Shown here one piece after another: positions 13,164 to 18,430 of a stretch of DNA of 18,430 nt. The stretch comes from Lachnospiraceae bacterium. Lineage in GTDB: Bacteria; Bacillota; Clostridia; Lachnospirales; Lachnospiraceae. The notes beneath the pieces were generated by a model. It saw only the letters and a program-made list of their open reading frames with translations, did no database searches and was not told where the DNA came from. The DNA lies in the NCBI GenBank assembly GCA_003520205.1, contig DOVG01000087.1:1-18430 (forward strand), given 5' to 3'. Positions within the stretch are counted from its first letter, which is position 1; each line of letters begins with the position of its first letter. A program made the position numbers and the translations under genes.

Positions 13164-15191
13164 ATGAAAACAAGAAATAAAGTATTACTTAATATTTTAA
13201 TATTGCTGCTTGTTTCTGCTTTGGCAGGCTTCCTTATGCGCTCTGTAGGGGCTATGATAACAGATACTCTGAATGGAAAAGGGTATAAGTTAGATCTGAC
13301 ACTGTTTCTGCAGTGGAAGACATGGGCGTTAGGTGCTGTTGGTGCTTTCTTCATATTTCTTATATGGGTACTCTCAGGAAGCAATCTTGATTCGCTGCTT
13401 ATGGAGAGAAGCGGGACATTTCTTGGAAGTAAGAAAGGCAAGCCGGATGTAGTTACCGGTTCACTTGAAAACAGCCGTTTTCTAACTGAAAAAGAAAGAG
13501 ATAAATACTTTCCGGAACATGTTTACAGCGAACTTAGTTCAGTAAAAAAAGATGGTATTCCTGTAAGAGCAGTTCTTGATAAGAAAAATGTACTTCAGGT
13601 CAATTTTCTTCCGGGAGCACATTCGCTTATTATTGGTGCTACCGGTTCCGGTAAAACTACTACATTTATTAATCCTATGATACAGCTTCTGGGTGCAACT
13701 GCAGCAGGAAGTTCTATGATCATGACAGATCCTAAAGGAGAACTTTTTGATCTTCATTCAAAGTTCCTTGTTTCAAGAGGTTATAAGGTTCTTCTACTTG
13801 ATCTTCGTGATACTTATTCATCCTCCAGATGGAATCCTCTTGAAGGTATCTGGGATATGTATCAGGAATATATAAATGCTGGTAAAGGAATTAAGTTCCA
13901 TAAGGATTCCATGTCAGATTATCCGGATCTTAAGAAAATGGATGGAGAAGCTGAAGGTGGAAAGCCGTGGGTTGAGTGGCAGGGAAAAGCTTATTCAGAC
14001 CTTACACATTGTCAGGATGATGTATCTGTTACCAGACAGAAATTCTTCGATGAAATGTACGAGGATCTGAATGACCTTATTTCTGTTATATGTCCGATAG
14101 AAAATGAAAAGGATCCGGTATGGGAGAAGGGAGCCCGTTCTATCATAATGGCAACCTGTCTTGCCATGCTGGAGGATTCAGAAGATGAACGACTTAATAT
14201 GACTAAGGATAAGTTCAACTTCTTCAATATAAGTAAAGCTCTTACAAATTCTGAAGATGAGTTCCGAGCTCTCAAAGAGTATTTTGAGGGAAGAAGTAAG
14301 CTGTCACAGGCTTATACATTATCGCGTCAGGTTCTTTCTGCCGCAGACACTACACTTTCCTCTTATATGTCGATTACATTTGATAAACTTAATATGTTCA
14401 ATGACCGTGGACTTTGTGGTCTTACATCAGCGACAGATGTTCAGGCTGAAAAGTTTGCTGACCAGCCGACAGCATTATTCATGAAGATACCTGATGAAAA
14501 GGATACACGTCATGGTCTTGCGGCCGTATTTATTCTATGTATGTATAAAGCACTTATCAAGGTTGCATCGGCAAGAGAAGATCTGTCTCTTCCTAGAAAC
14601 GTATATTTTATCCTTGATGAGTTTGGTAATATGCCTAAGATAGAGAAGTTTGATAAGATGATCACAGTTGGACGTTCCAGAAAGATATGGTTCAACATGG
14701 TAGTTCAGTCATACTCACAGCTTAACAATGTATATGGTGAGAAGGTAGCAGATATAGTTAAATCAAACTGTGGTATGAAAATGTTCATTGGTTCAAATGA
14801 TATAGGAACCTGTGAAGAGTTCTCAAAACTCTGTGGTAATATGACAGTACGTACTAATTCAACATCATCGAATGTAGGCTCCAAGGCTGGTGAGATGAAT
14901 ATATCATCGCAGACCCAGGTAAGACCGCTTATCTATCCGAGTGAGCTGCAGATGCTGAATAATAAAGAGAGTACCGGAAATGCAATTATAGTTACTTTTG
15001 GTAATTATCCTCTCAGAACCAAGTATACACCTAGTTATCTGTGCCCATATTATAAGATGGGAAGAATGAACATGGACGAGTTGAGATCACATATGTTCAG
15101 GGCAGATGAAGTATACTATGATCTGGATGAGAGAAATGAGATTATCCTTGGCAAGTCAGAAAATGGTGACGACATGGATCAGAGTGCATGA
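13164..15191 (+). CDS. virD4: VirD4/TraG-type conjugative coupling ATPase
   Basis: The 675-residue protein has two N-terminal membrane helices (about 8-34 and 50-71) and a P-loop ATPase domain with Walker A GATGSGKTT (158-166), the TraG-type TDPKGELFD motif (about 189-197), Walker B FILDE (about 482-486) followed by FGNMPKIEKF, and the SYSQL / SNCGMKMF blocks of the TraG-VirD4 family. GAGAGG (13151-13156) is 7 bp before ATG. Coupling proteins bring the relaxosome or effector to the type IV channel at the inner face of the membrane and power transfer. Length is typical for Firmicutes VirD4. It is the first gene of an operon with the next two genes (16 bp and 0 bp gaps) behind a SARP-type promoter. 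Confidence 0.93.
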   Translation: MKTRNKVLLNILILLLVSALAGFLMRSVGAMITDTLNGKGYKLDLTLFLQWKTWALGAVGAFFIFLIWVLSGSNLDSLLMERSGTFLGSKKGKPDVVTGSLENSRFLTEKERDKYFPEHVYSELSSVKKDGIPVRAVLDKKNVLQVNFLPGAHSLIIGATGSGKTTTFINPMIQLLGATAAGSSMIMTDPKGELFDLHSKFLVSRGYKVLLLDLRDTYSSSRWNPLEGIWDMYQEYINAGKGIKFHKDSMSDYPDLKKMDGEAEGGKPWVEWQGKAYSDLTHCQDDVSVTRQKFFDEMYEDLNDLISVICPIENEKDPVWEKGARSIIMATCLAMLEDSEDERLNMTKDKFNFFNISKALTNSEDEFRALKEYFEGRSKLSQAYTLSRQVLSAADTTLSSYMSITFDKLNMFNDRGLCGLTSATDVQAEKFADQPTALFMKIPDEKDTRHGLAAVFILCMYKALIKVASAREDLSLPRNVYFILDEFGNMPKIEKFDKMITVGRSRKIWFNMVVQSYSQLNNVYGEKVADIVKSNCGMKMFIGSNDIGTCEEFSKLCGNMTVRTNSTSSNVGSKAGEMNISSQTQVRPLIYPSELQMLNNKESTGNAIIVTFGNYPLRTKYTPSYLCPYYKMGRMNMDELRSHMFRADEVYYDLDERNEIILGKSENGDDMDQSA

Positions 15192-15207
15192 TCCGGCATA
15201 GAATAAT

Positions 15208-16302
15208 ATGAGAAAAAAAGAGATGAAGAACATTATAATAGCAAAAAAAATGAGCCAAATAAGAGTGGCTTTCTTAGTTGCACTCATTTTTAGCCTTGCT
15301 CTCTTCAAACAAACAGATTTTTCTCATGTATCTGCAGTTTATGCAGCCGGAGAAGAAGATGATGAAGATGAGAACGGGGATAGTGAAGATATCAGTAATG
15401 ATCTTTATCAGCCTGATGATACAGGGTTTGTTGATTATTCCGGGGATGTAGATATTTACACAGGAAAACCTGTAATTGAAAGTGAAGACAAGGTTAGTAA
15501 TTCTTCATTTGTATCACTTAAAGATGGTTCCTCCTATGACAGAGAAAATGGAATGTTTGTTTATACTTTGGAGAGTGGAACTTTCAGCAGTTCTGCTTGT
15601 GATGGAATGGTTTTAACTGATCAGGTAAATCTGGTTGTTGATGGAACATACAACGTGGCTATGTATTGTGATGGAAGACGACTGGACGGTATTCCTGCAT
15701 ACGTTTCTGAACCGGGCACATATGTGGTTATAACATGGGATAATGTCAGTGAAAACCAGATACTTACCTTCCAGATAGTGGAGAAAACGACAGGACGTGT
15801 GAATCAATATATAATTCCACAGGGCTTTACAGTTAAGACAGTATATTTTAATAGTGAACTTCAAAAGAATTCCTTTGGTTCAGTTGACATGACAAAGGAA
15901 GGACTATATGAGATAACATATACCTGCTCAGCTACAGGAGTAGATTATTTTTTAAATGTTTCAACGGATCATACACCTCCAAATGTTACTTTTGAAGGTC
16001 TGGATTCTGATAATAAAGCAAAAGGACCTGTTACTATCAGAGGTCTTCAGCAGGGCGATAAGGTATATGTCCTTAGAAATGATGATGAGTCTTCCAAAAT
16101 TAATTCCCAGAATCAGATAACTCAGGATGGAAGATATCATGTGACAGTTGTTGATAGTGCCGGTAATTCGGTTAGTAGAGATTTTGTAATAATGATATAT
16201 CTGAATGTTAAGGGAGTATTCTTCCTTTCGCTCATTATTGTATTGATAATTGCGTTGTTAATAGCACTTTACATATCAAGAAAGAGATTGAGAGTAAGAT
16301 AA
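15208..16302 (+). CDS. Membrane-anchored surface protein with Ig-like domain, in the type IV secretion operon
   Basis: The 364-residue protein has a basic N-terminus and signal helix (about 17-44, cleavage plausible after VYAAG), a strongly acidic stretch (EEDDEDENGDSED, about 48-60), a beta-rich extracellular region and a C-terminal membrane helix (about 336-357) followed by a basic RKRLRVR tail, a stop-transfer and cytoplasmic end. Residues about 245-330 (STDHTPPNVTFEG ... DGRYHVTVVDSAGNSVSRDFVI) resemble bacterial Ig-like/Big repeats of surface proteins. No LPXTG sorting signal is present. The ribosome site is weak and the start 16 bp after virD4 suggests coupled translation; ATG 15223 is a possible alternative start. 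A role in donor-recipient contact or as a periplasm-side channel scaffold is inferred from position only. Confidence 0.72.
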   Translation: MRKKEMKNIIIAKKMSQIRVAFLVALIFSLALFKQTDFSHVSAVYAAGEEDDEDENGDSEDISNDLYQPDDTGFVDYSGDVDIYTGKPVIESEDKVSNSSFVSLKDGSSYDRENGMFVYTLESGTFSSSACDGMVLTDQVNLVVDGTYNVAMYCDGRRLDGIPAYVSEPGTYVVITWDNVSENQILTFQIVEKTTGRVNQYIIPQGFTVKTVYFNSELQKNSFGSVDMTKEGLYEITYTCSATGVDYFLNVSTDHTPPNVTFEGLDSDNKAKGPVTIRGLQQGDKVYVLRNDDESSKINSQNQITQDGRYHVTVVDSAGNSVSRDFVIMIYLNVKGVFFLSLIIVLIIALLIALYISRKRLRVR

Positions 16303-18430
16303 ATGATTGATGACATAATAGATACAATTAAAGGTTGGGTTGCCTCATTTATAGAGTATACACTTTGGCGCATTTTCTGGTTTATAGAAATAGTGGTAGT
16401 TAAGTTTGTTAGTTTCATGGAAAGCGTCATGATGATTTTTACCGGAGAGAAGAAGGTAAATTATAACGGTGAGGATAACTATCTGCTTAATATATTCTTT
16501 GAACATGACTCAGTAAGAGGTATCTATGGTGGAATGGCTCTTATTGGTATTATATTCTGCTTTGTTTTCGCTATTATATCCGTAATAAGAAAAGTACTTG
16601 ACTTAAGGGATAAGCAGCAGGGTGTTACCATGGGCATGATTTTAGGTAATCTGCTTAAGGGTATACTCATAATATCGAGCATGAATCTTATTATGCTTGT
16701 GGCTATAGAAACTACTAATAAGCTTGTTCAGCAGATCAGCTACACCATTCAGAATGGTGGAAATCTGGCCATGGGTGGTGACACGATTACATTTACAAAT
16801 GAACAGTATGCTGCCATGGGAAGAATAATAAATACATTAGGTAATTATTCGCTTAATCCTTCATATAAATCCAGATACAATCTGAATGCATGCTATAATG
16901 ATATCAGGACAGATCTGAAAGACCTTGGAGATCAGGGAGTATTTAACTTCCATTATATAGAAGTTGATGAGAATGGCAAAACTATCCAGTCGTGGCAGAG
17001 TCTTATGGAGAAACTGGCAACGGCCTATGATTATACTTCAGAGGTTCCGCTGGATTCCTACAATGACGGAGTTATAAATGCTGTCCTGGATTGTATGGAA
17101 ATATTAAAAGCCAATCCGACTATGAGAGTTCTAAAAACATATAAGAGGGAACCGGTTAAACTGGCTAATAAAAATATCCCTATGGACAGAATTCTGTTTC
17201 TTACCGGAACTATGGGTATGGACGCTAATACAGCGGCGGCAAGAAATCCGAAATATAATAAGAATCCTAGTTTCTTTGATAATGCAAGACTTCCGTTTTA
17301 TTACGCAGAAGATGGAGCGGATATATATAGTTATGATGATGTTCGAAGGGTGTTTGATCCAAGTCCTTTCGTTACAAATTATGTACTTGTATGGTTTTCG
17401 AGTATTGCAATACTCAAGGAAATGCTCGTTCTTGTAGTTACCTGCGCAGTTAGAATATTCAACCTTCTGGCACTATATATAGCGGCACCTCTTGCTATAG
17501 CAACGATGCCCCTTGATGATGGTGGTAAATTCAAACAATGGACGACTGCATTTATAGTTCAGCTTCTGACGATAGTAGGTATGGTTATAGCCATGAGGCT
17601 GTTCCTGATGTTTATACCTATTATCTGGAGTCCTGCACTAAAGACATCTGATAATGTATTGCTGGATGTAATTATAAAGATGGTCATTCAGTATGGTGCA
17701 GTACTTTCGGTAAATAAGGTAAATGGTATCTTTACAGGTATTCTGGCTGATAATGCCGGATTCCAGGCTATAACAGCCGGTGATGTAAGAAGCAATGTAG
17801 AAAACAGTGCTGCAGGTCAGATGCTTTCAGGTATGAGTGCCGGCAGTTTGGCTGAAAAGGGCTTCAATAAAGGAAGACAGAAGCTTGGCGAAGGTATAGG
17901 TAAGGTTAGCTCAAAAGCAGCCTATGTGACAGATGCTTTGGGTATTACTCAGGGTGCTTATGAAGCGAGCGCAGATAAGCAGAAAAAAGATGCTGCCAAA
18001 GAAGCGCATAAAACCCGTTCGAATATGAGAGCAGCGACTGCTCTGGAGGCAGACCTTAAGTCTATGAAAGAAACAGGTCAGCATCTGAATGGAGATAAAC
18101 CTAAAAACGAAAAAGATAAGAAAAATCAGATTAAAAAGATGGAGAAAGCCCTTAATCATATGAAGAAGGGCGAAGGTAATACGAGTCTTAAAGAGGCTAT
18201 GAGAATGGCTGAGCAGGATATGAAAGAAGACAAGCTGGATCAGCAGCTTCAGGGTAAACTGGAAGCTACCAGACTCAAAAATCCTCCTCCAAAGAGACAG
18301 CCTGGACCAAAAAGGCAGACACCGCAACGAAAAAATGGTTCGAACAGTAACAATGTTCCGAATAACAGACCTAATAACGTAAATAATACCAATCGAAGTA
18401 CTCCAGGTAATAATAGTAATAACAATAGTA
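16303..18430 (+). CDS. VirB6/TrbL-like polytopic membrane protein of the secretion channel (3' truncated by window)
   Basis: The frame starts at ATG 16303, directly after the preceding TAA, and is open to the last base (709 codons, no stop). Membrane helices are seen at about 15-45, 76-96, 110-138, 360-405 (probably two) and 413-442, with another around 453-470. A large extracytoplasmic domain (about 140-355) separates the third and fourth. This layout, with a small-residue-rich membrane core and long soluble C-terminal tail, fits VirB6/TrbL-like proteins encoded after virD4 in Firmicutes conjugative elements. From about 510 the tail is highly charged and helical (Lys/Glu/Ala-rich), then Pro/Lys-rich (NPPPKRQPGPKRQTPQ-like), and finally an Asn-rich low-complexity end. 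Confidence is high for the gene and moderate for the VirB6 label. Confidence 0.8.
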   Translation, partial: MIDDIIDTIKGWVASFIEYTLWRIFWFIEIVVVKFVSFMESVMMIFTGEKKVNYNGEDNYLLNIFFEHDSVRGIYGGMALIGIIFCFVFAIISVIRKVLDLRDKQQGVTMGMILGNLLKGILIISSMNLIMLVAIETTNKLVQQISYTIQNGGNLAMGGDTITFTNEQYAAMGRIINTLGNYSLNPSYKSRYNLNACYNDIRTDLKDLGDQGVFNFHYIEVDENGKTIQSWQSLMEKLATAYDYTSEVPLDSYNDGVINAVLDCMEILKANPTMRVLKTYKREPVKLANKNIPMDRILFLTGTMGMDANTAAARNPKYNKNPSFFDNARLPFYYAEDGADIYSYDDVRRVFDPSPFVTNYVLVWFSSIAILKEMLVLVVTCAVRIFNLLALYIAAPLAIATMPLDDGGKFKQWTTAFIVQLLTIVGMVIAMRLFLMFIPIIWSPALKTSDNVLLDVIIKMVIQYGAVLSVNKVNGIFTGILADNAGFQAITAGDVRSNVENSAAGQMLSGMSAGSLAEKGFNKGRQKLGEGIGKVSSKAAYVTDALGITQGAYEASADKQKKDAAKEAHKTRSNMRAATALEADLKSMKETGQHLNGDKPKNEKDKKNQIKKMEKALNHMKKGEGNTSLKEAMRMAEQDMKEDKLDQQLQGKLEATRLKNPPPKRQPGPKRQTPQRKNGSNSNNVPNNRPNNVNNTNRSTPGNNSNNNS
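18331..18430 (+). repeat. Asn-codon low-complexity tract in the VirB6-like gene
   Basis: AAT and AAC codons dominate (NGSNSNNVPNNRP-like, then NVNNTNRS and GNNSNNNS), continuing to the window edge. It is a slippage-prone coding repeat encoding a flexible tail. Confidence 0.6.

Noticed and set aside
17911..18327. Antisense frame of 138 codons at the right end
   Set aside because: It is the complement of the continuous + strand VirB6-like frame (Lys/Glu-rich codons read backwards as Phe/Leu/Ser) and has no independent support.
5236..18430. Complete integrative conjugative element
   Set aside because: VirD4, pilin and VirB6-like genes are present, but no relaxase, VirB4, integrase, oriT or att repeats are seen within the window, so only a type IV secretion locus is claimed.
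1..18430. tRNA, rRNA, CRISPR arrays or insertion sequences
   Set aside because: No cloverleaf-like segments, regularly spaced long repeats, transposase frames or terminal inverted repeats were recognised by eye on either strand.

Overview
The window looks like low-GC Gram-positive (Firmicutes) chromosome, most likely Lachnospiraceae (Butyrivibrio/Roseburia-like). The basis is AT-rich coding sequence with strong GGAGG ribosome sites, an IorB-type oxidoreductase end, a DUF975 protein with an OmpR/HisKA pair, tandem SARP-type response regulators with LytS-type kinases, and Firmicutes-style conjugation genes. The genus is an inference. All supported genes lie on the + strand.

Left part (1-5235), ordinary chromosome: the 3' end of iorB with a terminator; a DUF975 membrane protein; an OmpR-family response regulator with its HisKA sensor kinase; and an AMP-forming acyl-CoA ligase with its own sigma-A promoter, a 5' UTR hairpin and a strong terminator.

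Right part (about 5236-18430), one integrated system: a secreted SleB-type peptidoglycan hydrolase with a PcsB-like coiled coil; a LytS-type sensor kinase; three tandem response regulators with a receiver and a SARP-like winged helix; an unidentified six-helix membrane protein; a second LytS-type kinase; then type IV secretion genes: a VirB2-like pilin, the VirD4 coupling ATPase, a signal-peptide/Ig-like/membrane-anchored surface protein, and a VirB6-like membrane protein that runs off the window with no stop.

The most notable signal is regulatory. Each of the four putative transcription units of the right part starts with direct heptamer repeats (GTTGGAC or GTTGCRC-like) spaced exactly 11 bp, and in all four the last heptamer lies exactly 9 bp before a TATAAT-like -10 box, with no recognisable -35. 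This is the architecture of SARP-activated promoters known from Streptomyces. The simplest reading is a self-contained, autoregulated conjugation (or secretion) switch: two membrane sensors phosphorylate three SARP-type regulators, which activate the hydrolase/kinase operon, the regulator/kinase operon, the pilin and the VirD4 operon together. No integrase, relaxase, oriT or att site is visible in the window, so whether this belongs to an integrative conjugative element or a fixed chromosomal secretion system cannot be decided here.
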